64,000 nucleotides of DNA from Tetraselmis striata (GCA_006384855.1 VCJN01000654.1:62001-126000); one strand, 5' to 3'; shown: positions 1 through 11,526, counted from the stretch's first letter. The notes: generated from the letters alone by a model not told the origin. Numbers and translations: made by a program.

Positions 1-1
1 T

Positions 2-976
2 CTGTACGCGGAGTTATGCCACGACTCCGAGAACACCAGCCCGCTGGAGGCGACCACTGCTACTGTCGTCCGGTACGTTGCTTGGGTTGGTGAGCGAGGC
101 CACATTGGGGCTAAGTCGCTGCAGCCCTACCTGTCCGCAATCAACACGTTCTTCGAGCTGCACAACCTCGACCCGATCGCTAAGGACAGCCTGCACCTTA
201 CCGCAGCTCGTCGGGGGCTTATGCTACGGCAGCGCCGACTGGAAGCTGCCCCTTTGCGAGTCCCCTTGCCTGCTGATGTCGCGTACGGCTTCGTCGAGCG
301 GGCAGATAGAGGTGATTGTGTCTGCTGCCACCCCAGAGTACCAATACAACTTCCGAGCCCTCGTGGCCTCGGTTGTAAACTGCATGTTCTTTGCCAGGGG
401 ACTTACTGGCGAGTGCGGGATGTGCATGTCGACGATTACAACATTACCCTGCATGTGTTCCGCGAGAAAGGCCGCGCTGGTCGACGGGGCCCGACGACCT
501 GCGCGTGTTGCTCTTTCCAGTGTCAGAACACCCCCGTGTTGCACGTCTCCTGCACCACTTCATTGACCACGTACAGTATGTCCCCCTGGTTCCTGTTGCC
601 TTGGCCGAGTCAAACTTATGGGCGGTCACCCCAAGCGAGCAGTCCAAATCTTGGATCGCCGCTACGATGTCGGACTGGCTCTCTACAACCATTCGTCTTG
701 TCGGTGGTGCCCCTCCCGCCGGCACTTCTTGGAGCTCACACAGCCTTCGCAAGGGAGCGGCGTCTGCCGCTAACGCCACCGGAGCTCCACTGTCCCACAT
801 TCGCTACCAAGGCGGTTGGGCCACTAACTCCGATCAATGTCGTTCTGGACTACATCAACCCCAACGTTCTTCCTTCGCCTGGCGCGTGGTTCTTCTTCGG
901 TCACATCACGCCCCTCCGCCACTTCCAAGTCCAACATGACTCCGTAGCGGTGGCCTTCCCGGTGCCCCCTTCATGA
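2..976 (+). pseudogene. Degraded tyrosine recombinase (DIRS/Crypton-type), cut by the window edge
   Basis: The conceptual protein is readable only by switching frames. Frame 2 (from base 2) gives an N-terminal SAM-like core-binding region, with pieces such as LQPYLSAINTFFELHNLDP and PLPADVAYGF. Frame 3 gives the segment near 300-400. Frame 2 returns near 420-475 (DYNITLHVFREKGRAG). Frame 1 carries 485-830, including the catalytic block SSHSLRKGAASAANATG and RYQGGWATNSD. Frame 2 then gives VVLDYINPNVLPSPGAW. HSLRKG corresponds to the H-x-x-R catalytic pair and the Y of LDYI is the expected nucleophile. Several frame changes mean it is not functional. Tyrosine recombinases of this type occur in DIRS retrotransposons and Cryptons of algae and oomycetes. 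The class cannot be settled because the 5' part lies outside the window and no reverse transcriptase is visible. Confidence 0.8.
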
Positions 977-2453
977 CCCGGCGTTGCCCCTTCTCCGTCA
1001 ACCCACCGCTCTCTCCGTTCGCTCATGATTGACAAAACCAGACTCAACTTTGAAATGATATAAACTAGTTTATGGGGTTTCCTCCCTTGACCTAATCGCT
1101 TTCCCTAACCAGACTCAACTTTGAAACGGCCGAAACTGACCTGCAGCCTAAATATCGCGATATTTGCGACCGACCTATGAATCAGGTCCACTGAGCCGCA
1201 AATCAAACGAATATATTGCGCAAAACATATATATACATATGTACATATATTATGTATATATATTTTGCGCAATGTACAGGCCGGCAACGAGTATGAGATA
1301 CCCGGAAACCAGACGAACATAGCGTAGCAGGTGGTCAGCAGGCCGAGGCCGCAGTGACCGCCTGCCCCGTCTCCGAAAGCGCCGCGGCGACACCCGACGC
1401 GATGCGCGGTCGCGGGCCCACTCCGTTCCGCCGTAGCGCGCTACAAACTCACGATGGCTCGGTACGGGAGCCTGACACTAGTCGAGGGCGGCTGGTAGTG
1501 GTGTGGGAGGACCTATTTTTCGGCAAACGTGCGGTAAGGTCTGGGTGGGGTGCCCAGGGTTCGGGCCGATATGGCGCCCGACGGTGCGTGATGCACTGCG
1601 CCTCACCAGCCGCTCCGGCCGACAATGGGCCGCTCCCCACACCCATCGCCGTCCCGCACACTATAAAGTACCCTGACGGGTCGACATACGTTTATGTTCC
1701 CGCTCTGTGGCTCACCGATGGCGAGGAGGCTGGGAGATGGACACTGTGCAGGCGGAGACTTCATAGGAGTCTGCAGTTGCGACCGAAAGCGGGATGTCAC
1801 TTTTGCGCGTGGCCGGCCGTGATCCTATAAAACCGCCGCCCGAATCTGCGGTTCGTGCGGGAAAATCAGTACCCGTATGAAGATTTACTACTTCATCGGT
1901 TATTGTGAACCGAAATGCACCCTCACATGAGCTAGCTGCAAAAGGCGATCAGGAAACCACCCGAAAAGGCACCCGCGCGCCTGTATACTAGTCCACAGCA
2001 GCTCTGGGTGATAATACCAGGGGTAGCCCCTGTTAATACTACACACCACGAAGTAATACGCTAGTCGCGTGTTCGCGCGCGCCTATATAAGTATACTAGT
2101 CCACAGCAACACTGGGCGATAACACTGGGTAATATACTACTCCACAGCAATGTACACTCTTCCACAGTTCTTCGCGGCGGATAACCTATATATAGTACCT
2201 ATATCATATACAGTACCGACGATAGGATCCTAATTAATATCCAATCCTTGCTGTGCTGCTGATAAATGTCTCTTCCCCTTGCCGCGCATCGTATGTAACG
2301 ACTACACGTCACGTGGAGGCAGCGTATTCGCAGCCGCCAGCGCAGGCACCCACTTCGAGTACTCTCGTCCACGAATGAGAACGTCGTCGCCCCGTCCCCC
2401 TTCTCCCCGGGACCGACACCTTTATCACACCGCTGCCGCACACCGAGCCCAAG
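977..2453. other. Gene-free spacer upstream of the EsV-1-7/AT-hook gene
   Basis: No recognisable gene. An open frame at 1354-1830 (158 codons, +) resembles nothing I know and is not called. A short direct repeat, accagactcaactttgaaa, occurs near 1035 and again near 1109, just after the recombinase relic, and may belong to that element. The segment 1200-1270 is rich in TATA-like alternations. A short-period repeat is listed separately at 1984-2168. Confidence 0.6.
1984..2168. repeat. Three imperfect copies of a TATACTAGTCCACAGCA motif
   Basis: The motif tatactagtccacagca begins near 1984 and 2092, each time followed by a variant of a-c-tctgggtgataa. A third copy, tatactactccacagca, begins near 2133, and a shorter remnant (cttccacag) lies near 2159. 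The array ends roughly 285 bp before the ATG of the next gene, so it could be promoter-proximal, but it could equally be decayed mobile DNA. Confidence 0.6.
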
Positions 2454-5052
2454 ATGGACTTCCTTTTCAGGGCCGCTGGCTTCAAGCAGGCCGTGGAAAA
2501 AGCAGCGGCCGCCGCTGTGGCGGGAACGCAGCCATCCGACGCCGCCGCTGCCGCTATCGCCTCGTTGTCGGCCGACCCGCTACTCGCCGAGCAGCTGCCT
2601 GTGTCCGCGTCCGCGCACACGCAGGCGGAGGAGACAACCGCGGATGATGAGAAGCCGAAACCGAAGCAGGTGCGCTGCGAGTGCGGCAAGGCGCAGCCCT
2701 CCTTCGCGGAGGCTGGCGCCACCGCCCTACGCAACGCGCGCTGGTGCGGCAAGTGCCCAACCAAGCCGGCCGACGCCGTGAACGTGCGCGTCAAGAAGTG
2801 CCAGTGCGGGACCGGCGCGGCGTCCTTTGCGCCGCCCGGGACCACCAGCCGCGCCGCGATATGGTGCAGCAAGTGCCGTCCTGCCAACAAGGGCGAGTGG
2901 GTGAACGTGAGGTCCAAGCGCTGCAGCTGTGGCAAGGTTATACCCCCCCCCCCCCCCCCCCCCCCCCCGGAATCTCGCTAGGGTTCGCTTCGTGAATGTT
3001 TTCGTCAACAAGAGTTGAAAGTTGGCGTCGGCGGCGCGTTGTCGAAGTAGTCGGCGGTGCGGCCCCCGGCGCACGACGCACGGCCCCGCCCAGTGAAAAA
3101 ATGAAGAGAGACGAAGTATACTGAAATCGAGCAACGACAATAAATCAAACCACAGGCAGGAGCCGGCTTCGGTCGCCCAGGGGGCACGTTTAAGGACGCC
3201 AAGTGGTGCGCCAAGTGCCCAGATAAGCCGGACAACGCGGTGAACCTGATGGCCGACATGTGTGAGGTGCGCCAACCCCTCTTCACTGCTCTGCCGCCTC
3301 GTTGCCCTCCCCCCCCCCCCCCCCCCTTTGGGATGAATAAACGAGCACTTATGAGCTGACCGCAGCGGCTGACCGCTCACCGGCTGACCGCGCAGTGCGG
3401 CTCCAAGCGCGCATCCTTCATGCCGGCAGGCACCAAGAGGGCCATCTGGTGCAAGAAGTGCAGGCAGCCGGGCGCCATCTGCCGGGAGAACGGGGTGTGC
3501 GAGTGCGGCCGCGTGCGACCCAGCTTCGGGTTGCCAGGCCAGAAATTCCGCGAGGTACCGCTCGCCCCGCACCACATGCCCTCACCCCCTCTGCCCCTGC
3601 TTGCCACCTCCGTTCCGCCAGTGTGTGAAAAACAAATGCCCCCCCCCCCCCCCCCCCCCCTCTCACAAATTAGACTTCACCAAAGTGACGTCAAACCATA
3701 TATTCTGTAATCTTATATTCAACACATTACGGCCATAATAAGTTTTGTTATGAACTTCCTTGTCAGAAATGCGATACATGGCCCGGTCTGCTGGAAAATA
3801 CGGGCACCATGTTTTGCGTGTTGTCATTATTCCTAAACCAAGATGCATGGTGACCAAGACACCATGCATGGCAGGGTGTTGAGGGCATGATGGCATGCGG
3901 TCATAGTTTTGTGCCTGACGGCGGTGGGATGTGGCGCAGGCAAAGTGGTGCCGCCTGTGCCCCGGGCGCCCCCTGGAGGCCGTCCTCCTGGCCAAGTACG
4001 TGCACAAGAGGCCGCCCCTGCCGCCGCCCCACCTGCGCGAGCCCAAGCCCAAGAAGAAGCGCCCGGCCGGCTCCGCGGAGGAGGGGGGCGCCTCGTCGCA
4101 GCCGCCCAAGAAGCGCAAGACCAAGGAGACCCCTGGCAGCAAGCAGGCCCCGGCGCCCAAGAAGCGCGGGCGTCCGCCCAAGGCCGCCAAGCAGACTGAG
4201 GCGCCCGCCGAGGCGGAGGCGCTCACCGTGCCTAAGAAGCGGGGACGCAAGCCCAAGGCAGCCAAGGAGGTAGATACAGCCAAGGGGGCAGAGCCCTCCA
4301 GCGAGGCGGCCAAGGGGGCATATCCCTCCAGCGAGGCGGCCAAGGGGGCGGAGGCGCTCACTGTGCCCAAGAAGCGTGGACGCAAGCCCAAGGCACCCAA
4401 GGAGGTAGATGCAGCCAAGGGGGCAGAGGCGCCCAGCAAGGCGCCCGCGGAGGCGGAGGCACTCACCGTGCCCAAGAAGCGTGGACGCAAGCCCAAGGCG
4501 GCCAAGGCAGCGGATGCAGCCAAGGGGGCAGGGCCCTCCAGCGAGGCGGCCAAGGGGGCGGAGGCGCCCAGCGAGGCACCCACGCAGGCGGAGGCGCTCA
4601 CCGTGCCCAAGAAGCGCGGGCGCATGCCCAAGGCGGCCAAGGCAGCGGGGGTGGCCAAGGAGGCGGAGGCCCCTACTGACATCACCATGCCCGCCAAGAA
4701 GCGCGGGCGTCCGTCCAAGCAGCCCACCGCCCCGGCTCCGTCGCCGGCGTTGTCGCCTGCCCCCGCCCCCGCTCCCGCTGCCGCCCCCGCCCCCGCTGCC
4801 ACCTTTGCGGCGGTGCAACCACCCGTCCCGGCAGTGCTGGCCCGCCGCCGAGGCAAGCCGGTGGTCCCCAAGGACACGGCGCCGGTGACGGCAGTGGCGG
4901 TGGCGGCAGTGGCAACGGCGGCAGCGCCCACTGCCAAGCCCAGCCCGGCGAAGAAGCTCGCAGTGCCGCCGGCCAAGACACCGCCACCTGCGGCGCGCCC
5001 ACGATCGCGCCGGAAGGCGCCTGCTAAGAAGGCTGCTGACAAGACGGAGTGA
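2454..5052 (+). CDS. EsV-1-7-like cysteine-repeat protein with C-terminal AT-hooks
   Basis: Four exons join in phase: 2454-2936, 3156-3266, 3396-3554 and 3940-5052, giving 621 residues. Residues about 75-265 hold five repeats of the form C-x-C-G-x4-5-F-x2-(P/A)-G-x(6-11)-W-C-x2-C, separated by stretches such as VNVRSKRC. This resembles the EsV-1-7 motif (C-x4-C-x16-C-x2-H) described in brown algae, with Cys in place of the final His. The introns fall inside or between repeats. The last exon is basic and Ala/Lys/Pro-rich, with six KKRGRxxK AT-hook cores and NLS-like PKKRKTKE. The protein is probably a nuclear, minor-groove DNA-binding factor whose Zn-binding repeats may mediate contacts; that role is inferred. 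The N-terminus (1-70) is Ala-rich and acidic. Exon joins are well supported. The family assignment is moderately sure, because another CxCG zinc-ribbon repeat family is possible. Confidence 0.75.
4147..4728 (+). repeat. In-frame AT-hook repeat array
   Basis: Six copies of an aagaag-cg-ggg-cg core encode KKRGR followed by PPKA, KPKA, KPKA, KPKA, MPKA or PSKQ. They are separated by spacers rich in AAKGAEPSSEAAKGAEAPS-like units. Copies share long identical DNA stretches, so the array probably grew by recent unequal exchange. It lies wholly in the last exon of the 2454-5052 gene. Confidence 0.85.
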
Positions 5053-7579
5053 CAGCGCGGCAGCATGCCACCCCCTTCCTCCCCCTAAATCCCCAGAGCC
5101 AAGCAATGCACGCGGTCCGGTGTGCGCTGCGGGGCCTCCCTGGTGGCGTCCTTGCCGCTCTCGGCGGCGAGTCCATTCTCCGTCTCCCCCTCGGTCTTCC
5201 CATGCCAGAAGGATGAGCTCAACCAGCTGCTCAATGCTCACGAATGAGACGGGGTGGCTTTCAAGGCTGCTGCGACTTCATCAGCTCGAGGCCTCCCGTG
5301 CGCCATGTGTGTCTGTTGAGAGAGCATTCCAGCTTGCTTTGCGGAAGACCGAGTAGGATACTGCGTCCTTTCTCATCGACTTTATTGTAGTCTCTGTCCA
5401 GGCGAGCCTTTGCCATCCCATGAGGGTTCATCATACATGTTTCCCTCTCTGGATATTTCCAGTAGGGATATCCCTGGTGGTGTGCGCATTTGTACTTAAC
5501 TGCCTTATTGCCCCCTTCGCCCGCGCGAGATCCACACGATCGACATGGACAGAGAAATCATCTCTAAACTTCTGGAAGTGTTGGTCCAATCTCCTGGAGG
5601 CCGGGGCAGGGGGGGGGGGGGGGGCAACCTTTGCCAACCTTTGACGGTGATCTCTGCGTCCATGGATTGATTGTCGAAATTCCTCTTGCTGCGCGCTCGG
5701 CATTCGGCCGATCACTAGTTGCTACCAGTAGTCGCTATCCCTACCGTACCGCGTCAGACCGTGGATCTCTGTGTTGCAAATCATGGGCCGCCACGTGCAT
5801 GATGTACGGCGAGACGCCGATCTTTACCAGCCGCTTTCTTGCCGCATGGGAGATCTTGATGTCGACATCGATAGGAGAAACTGCTGACGGATTGTAGCAT
5901 CGTGCGTATTTTACATCACACCAATAAAGGCGATCAACGCAACAAGCTATATATTTCACCCACTATAGTATGGCTGGCTAGCCGATGTGACTGGTGAGGA
6001 GGGGCGGACCAGCTGGGAGGGGGCAGAAGGAGGCCACCTTGGGCCACAGGGCCGGCACAGGCAACGCAAACTAGCTGGCGTGTGTTGTGATTTAAACTAA
6101 TCTTTGAGGGTCGTTCTATCTGAGCCCGGGCGATGGGGTGCTTTCCTCATGCCCTTGTGTCCTTACCAGCTTCCGCCTTGAGAACTCGATGTCACAATTC
6201 CGGAGAGTGGCACCTCCATCCCTGCGCCGCCTCCGCACCCAACTTGTCGCGCGAGAACGTGCTCCATCAAACAGCAACAACGATTTGGCTGTGCAGAAAG
6301 TTTCAGCATGGTGTGCAATTTCATCGGCAAGCAAGCCATCTTCATGGCACATTTTGGTGCGCTATCAGAACCGCCCGTCCCATACTGTGTCTTACTTGAT
6401 GACGACATCATTACACGGCAGGGAATGCCGTTTCGCAGTGCTTTGGCAGTTTTGCGCTTGATACGTCTGTTGCCACTATCTACCCAATGCTAATATTGTG
6501 TGCCTTAACTACCCAGTGTTTATATTGTGCAAAAAGTATCCATCACATAATGCGATATGACCGTTTAATGTATATACATAAATATACCACACTTTATATG
6601 TATATATATGTACATATACACATATATCTAATATATGTATATACATATATTCATAAAGCATGGTATATTTACATAAAACAATCTGCCACTTTGCGGATTT
6701 CAGCATCTGCGGGCGGTATATAGCGACTGGAACATCAGCCAAGCTACCAACCTCTCAACTGCTGCGCACGCTGCCAGCAGTAGTTGTGGCATTGTGCCAA
6801 GAACCTTACTTGCTTTCCGATATGAACACCAAACAAGCAGCGGCCACAGTGTCGCCGTAGTGATGACATACTGGCACTTCTTTTTCTGACACAGCACCAG
6901 GCCAGGCTGGACATATGATTACACACATAATCAGCCCGGAGGCGGGCGAAATCCGTCCATCCGCATGTGTTTTTTTTTTTGGTGTTGCGGCGGACGATGC
7001 CAAGCCAGACGAAGCAAGCACGGGTGGTATCGGGAGGAGAGACACCAACAACTTACCAAAGGAAAGTAGGAAGAAGACGTCAAGGCATGTCGGTACGGGT
7101 CAAAAAGTGTACAGGATGCATCTTGGGCGCCTGCAAATAAGGTGTCACTGGTTCCAGTCCTGTCCGCCCGGGGTGAAAAATATATCACCAGCACCCCTGA
7201 CGGTGTGCGGCGGTTTACGCCAGCGGATACAGACGTACAGTAAACGTACATACTTGACAACTACTCCAGGCTACGCCATCGGGAATTCAAGGGCTGGTAT
7301 AGCGACTCGCGCGAGTCATGGATGAGTCATCGGCTAAAAAGCACCGCGATGCGGTATCTCGTACCGGTACCTGTGCCGGTGTGCGTAGGTCATCGCCGGT
7401 TCGCGTCACTCGCGGCCCCGCTGCCTCCGGCGGAGCGCGATTGATGTCACATTGGGGTCAGTACAACCCCTAGTTGCCAGCGGACCCATACTCCCGCTCA
7501 CCACCAGCGACAGTACGGCTGCTCAGCGCCCACCATATACGTTTCCAGACACCCCGTCAGGTTCCACCCGGCATACCCC
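5053..7579. other. Gene-free spacer between the EsV-1-7/AT-hook gene and glucokinase
   Basis: No gene recognised. A short G-run lies at about 5610-5622 and an AT-rich stretch of TATATG/TACATA alternations at about 6560-6665. At 7141-7190 a sequence related to the dispersed repeat of 9471-9594 appears (cactggttccagtcctgtcc). Minus-strand open frames at 5431-5959 are short and unassigned, and could be transposon debris. No convincing TATA box or poly(A) signal was identified for either flanking gene. Confidence 0.55.
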
Positions 7580-9865
7580 ATGGCGGCCGCGCAACTTGCA
7601 ATGCCTTCCGCTCGAGCGTGCTTCAGTGCCCGCGCCGAGAGCCCCCGGTTGCTCGCCAACGGGGTGCCGCGCGTGGGCAGCTGCCATGGGCCCTTCTCCG
7701 CCCTGCCCTCTGCCCCCTGTCTGGCCCGCCAGCGCAGCGGCAGCGCCGTCAATCGCCTGCAGGATTCTCACCGGGAGGGGCTGCCGAGCCGTGCGCGCCC
7801 AGGCCGGGCCTCTCGCACGGTGGCCGCCAGCGCTGCCGTGGGGGGCGAGCCCGCGACGACCGTTTCCTTCGCCGCGGACGGCAGCTCCAAGGTGCGACTG
7901 GGACCCACCAGCCCGCCGATCGCCCGCCGGATCCGACCACGCTCCGCCACACTGCGCGAAATCCACTCCACAACAACTCGCGGTGGCCGGCCAGTATCCT
8001 CCGCCGCCCGGAAGTTTGCCGTTCCGGCGGCTTTCGCCTCTGTGCCGATGCCTCTGTGGAAGGCGCGCGCTCGCCGATCCGGTCACTTTCTGGGCGCCTC
8101 TCGGTCGCTCCGATCGTGTCTCGTCGTGCTGTTGTGAGGCCAGACGGGGCCGCTTACCGACCTGCCCCATGCGCTCAAATGTCTCTTCTGACCGGCTCAC
8201 CTTCCCTCTGTTGGCCGGTCAGAATGTGCTGGTGGGCGACATTGGCGGCACCAACGCCCGCCTGCAGGTGTGGGCGGTGACGAGCGAGACGCAGAGCGAG
8301 CTGCTGTTTGAGAAGGTGCGCTGCGCCGCAGGTGCCCTGGCCAGCTCAGCGCCGTCATGAAAGCGGCGATCATCTGTGGTACCGTGGCAACGGGTCGACT
8401 CTGCGGCTGTCCTGACGCCCTGTGGTGCCCTCCTGGCCAGATTTACCCCACCAAGGACTTCGACACCTTCGCCACTGTGCTCCAGCAGGTGCAGATGGAC
8501 TCCGAGGATATCCCCATCAGCGCAGCGTAGGCCGCCCGCCCAGCCTCGCCGAGTGAAACCCCGCTGGTCTCGCATGTCTGCACGCAGGAGCAGGGGGTGC
8601 TGACTGGCCGCACGTCGCTGCGCGGGCCGGCAGGTGCTTTGCGGTCGCGGGGCCCGTGGTGGATCAGGTGTGCAACATGACCAACCTGGGCTGGGTGATC
8701 GACAAGGGGGCGCTGGAGAAGCAGTTTGGCTACCAGGTCGGCGTGCTGAACGACTTCGAGGCCGTCGGCTACGGGGTGCGCCACGTGGATCCCGAGAATA
8801 TGGTGCGATTCTCCCTTTTCACATGGCAGCCTGCCGCACATGCCCATGCGCTCCCGCCTGCAGCGACGCAGCTTGAGTGGGTGCTTGGTTTGACCCTCGC
8901 TGTGCTTCTTCTCCCAGCTGGTCCTGAATGACCACCCTGAGATCCCCAAGGCGCCCATTGCCGTGCTCGGACCCGGCACCGGCCTAGGCGAGGCTCAGCT
9001 GATGTGGGACGAGAGCCAGGTGGGGGGGGGGCGAACCCACAGCCCCCGGCGCGGCGCCATGCTGACAATCGACGCCCCCAGCCGACCGTGCACTGACCCC
9101 GCAAACCGCGGCGCTGGCAGGGCACGTACCGTGTGTACCCGTCAGAGGGCTCCCACGCCGACTTTGCGCCGCGTGGCTGGAAGCAGCGCGCCCTTGCACA
9201 GTTTGTAGAGTCGGAGCTGGGGTACTGCGAGGTGGAGTCGGTACGCCCCCCTCCCCCCCCCCCCTCCTCCTCCTCCTCCCGGGCCCGCCACCCTCCCCGC
9301 GCCCTGCATCCGACGCTTCTCAACCCCTCGTCAAGGCCATGTTGACGTCATGCGCGCTTGCCGTCATGCGGGCAGGTTGGCTGCGGCTCAGGCCTGGAGC
9401 GAATCTACCAGTTCCTCTCCACGGACGAGGCGTCGCACCAGGCAAGTGCTGTAGCTCGTACATGTCACCATGATGACTATAACGGAGCGTCGCCTACCCA
9501 GGGCATCCCGTAACTGGATCGCTGCCTAAACGGCTGCCGTAGAGACGCTGCAAGGGTTTCACTGGTGCCAGTCCTGTCCCGGGGGCGGGAAAAATGTCGT
9601 CATGGTGCGGGGGCCGGCGCCGGGTGATCGACCCTGTGTGCGGCTGTGCAGGAGACGCTGCTGGCCAACGAGATCTTCATGATGAGCCTGGACTCGATGG
9701 AGGAGGCGCATGACCCGACCAGCTTGACCGCCCCCGAGATCTCCCAGGCCGCGCTGGACGGCACCGACCACGTCGCCAGGCACGTGCCCCCACCCAAATT
9801 GTCTCTCTTCCGCCACTGCGCTGCCATCGTGGCTGCAATTTTCAGCCGTGTTTCTATGTACCAAT

Positions 9866-9897
<32 letters not shown>

Positions 9898-11203
9898 TGC
9901 AATAAAATGGCCCTGGTTAACGGGTGGGTATGCGTGACGGGCGCCTGGCTTCCTGATCTTGGCCCAGATAACCAGGTGGCGGGGCGATTGGGGTGACCTT
10001 ACCAATGCAGACGCACCCACAGGAACCCGTACTGCGGCCCTCAAACCGCGGGGGCGAGCCAGTGGTAGAAACATCCACTTTAGAGTTGACAACACCTGAA
10101 CTCCGGAATGGATGGGCTAGTTCTATCCGCAGTGTTCCCATCCCCGCGCCCTGACATGTATTCCAGTTCCTTAATCGCGAGGGGACATGCTGCAACACTG
10201 GAAGGTCCCATGTTCACCGCCGGGCGTAGGTTGAGTAAGTAATTCCTGGAAACTGAAGGCTTTGCATGGATACTTTATTGAACCAAAGCGGTCGCTGATG
10301 GAGACAGTTCTGTTCGGATTACGCTGGACGTCTACGCCAGGGACCTCGGGTGCCGACGCTGTTGGGAGATCAAGTCTCAAAAGAGTCCGTCGCGCCCTGT
10401 CGTTATGATACGTTGACGCATCAATGGCGAATTTATGATATATTAGAACATTTTATTGACCGCTCCAATCCGAGAGCTCTTGCCAAGGTAGGTTCTTGCA
10501 AGTGCGGCGGCACCTGGGCCTGTGAGTCTTACAAGACAGTAACAGCATCGGTGGTACGCGAAGCCGATGAAACGGCATGCCCCTGATGACCGCCCCGCGG
10601 TCTGGTCGAGCTGAGCTAGAGGCTGGCACTGCGCTGACGCGCAGGGAGGCGGTGGACATGATGCTGTCCATCATCGGCGCGGAGGCGGGCCACATGGCGC
10701 TGCGCTGCCTCGCCCGCGGCGGCGTCTACATTGCGGGCGGAATCACACCCAAGGTCCCCCCCCCCACCCCCCCAAAATAGTCGAGGGGTGGCGAGGCGCT
10801 TCTACCTTGCGAGGCGCTTCTCCGCCGCCTACAGGCCGGGGTGGCGCCTGTAGTTGAGTGCGCAGCGCTATGCTCTCGCAGGTCATCGACCGCGTCCACA
10901 CTGGTGGCCTGGCCACCGCCTTCCTGAGCCGCAAGGGGCGCTTCCACAGCTTCCTGCGGAGCGTCCCTCTGTACGTCGTCATGGACGACAAGGTGAGCGC
11001 CACCTCCGCCGCTCCCTGCTCTCATGCGCTCGCCAACCCCCCCGAACTGCAGTCCCCAGCTGAGCATGTCTGCGCTGGAGTGGCCTTGCCACGCTTGCCG
11101 GCCCTGAGGGGGCTGACCCCGCTGCGCGCTGCCGCAGGTTGGACTCCTGGGCTCGAAGATGTACGGCATCCAGCTGCTCAAGACGATGATGGCGCAGTCT
11201 TGA
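7580..11203 (+). CDS. GLK: Glucokinase, bacterial type, probably plastid-targeted
   Basis: It phosphorylates glucose to glucose 6-phosphate using ATP. Eleven exons join in phase: 7580-7891, 8223-8315, 8441-8526, 8634-8802, 8918-9019, 9121-9240, 9376-9441, 9652-9779, 10645-10753, 10882-10992 and 11138-11203, giving 453 residues. The core of about 350 residues matches the bacterial/cyanobacterial glucokinase family. It has the phosphate-binding motif GDIGGTNAR, AVAGPVVDQVCNMTNLGW, the catalytic Asp in VLNDFEAVGYG, a second glycine loop GPGTGLGEA, a glucose-binding EGSHADF, and a C-terminal YGAEAG-like IIGAEAGHMALR. The first ~80 residues are Ser/Ala/Arg-rich and almost free of acidic residues (MAAAQLAMPSARACFSARAE), which suggests a chloroplast transit peptide. 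Introns 7 (9442, GCAAGT) and 8 (9780, GCACGT) appear to use GC donors. Phase and homology leave no GT alternative for intron 8. It is convergent with PAM68. Confidence 0.93.
9471..9594 (+). repeat. Dispersed repeat family 1, copy in glucokinase intron 7
   Basis: The segment runs from tgatgactataacggagcg to a purine-rich end (gggggcgggaaaa). A reverse-complement copy lies at 42851-42979 in a CwfJ-gene intron. The two share nearly identical ends, including gtagagacgctgcaagggtt and ctggtgccagtcctgtcccg, with a more diverged middle. Weaker relatives appear at 7141-7190 and 48787-48862. The family is not one I recognise; a short non-autonomous mobile element is the likeliest explanation. Confidence 0.7.
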
Positions 11204-11344
11204 TTCGCATCCGAGAAGGCGGGAGACCAGTGACACCTATGGATGGGCTACTTGTAGATACGTCTCATCGGTCGGTGCACGCAGTGGCGGGCGGGTGACC
11301 TAGGGGTGTGATGCCGCACGGACATGCACTCGCAGCGATGTATA

Positions 11345-11349
11345 TGTAA
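11345..11349 (+). terminator. TGTAA poly(A) signal of glucokinase
   Basis: TGTAA lies 142 nt after the stop codon. TGTAA is the typical nuclear poly(A) signal of chlorophyte algae. It is a short motif, so any single instance could be chance. Confidence 0.4.
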
Positions 11350-11441
11350 CAGCATTTGTCCGACACTCGCCCGCAAGCGCATCTACCCGCCCGATTGGAT
11401 GCGGCTGTAGCAGCCGTGAGCTCGGTAGGGCCAGGGTGGCA

Positions 11442-11446
11442 TTACA
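11442..11446 (-). terminator. TGTAA poly(A) signal of PAM68
   Basis: TGTAA on the minus strand lies about 80 nt after the PAM68 stop codon, inside the convergent interval shared with glucokinase. Confidence 0.45.
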
Positions 11447-11526
11447 GTATGGCTGCGGGCCGCAACCCAGGCCTGGGTGCCGTGGGTGTCTGTGTGCCGA
11501 GTGGGGCCCCGCAGTGCTACGCTGGC

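Noticed and set aside
1354-1830. ORF of 158 codons upstream of the EsV-1-7/AT-hook gene
   Set aside because: No recognisable motif, mixed composition, and length within what is expected by chance in GC-rich DNA.
3663-5241. Two long minus-strand open frames of 440-470 codons opposite the AT-hook exon
   Set aside because: They mirror the repetitive, GC-rich AT-hook coding strand, have low-complexity Leu/Gly/Ala composition and match no family. The plus-strand model explains the DNA.
5431-5959. Minus-strand open frames that vaguely resemble transposon-encoded proteins
   Set aside because: Short, interrupted by stops and without a diagnostic motif, so left unassigned.
9780-9803. Canonical GT donor at CAC|GTGCCC for glucokinase intron 8
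   Set aside because: It would be in phase 0 and could not join exon 10645-10753 in frame. The GC donor at 9780 restores the family sequence HVAREAVDMML.
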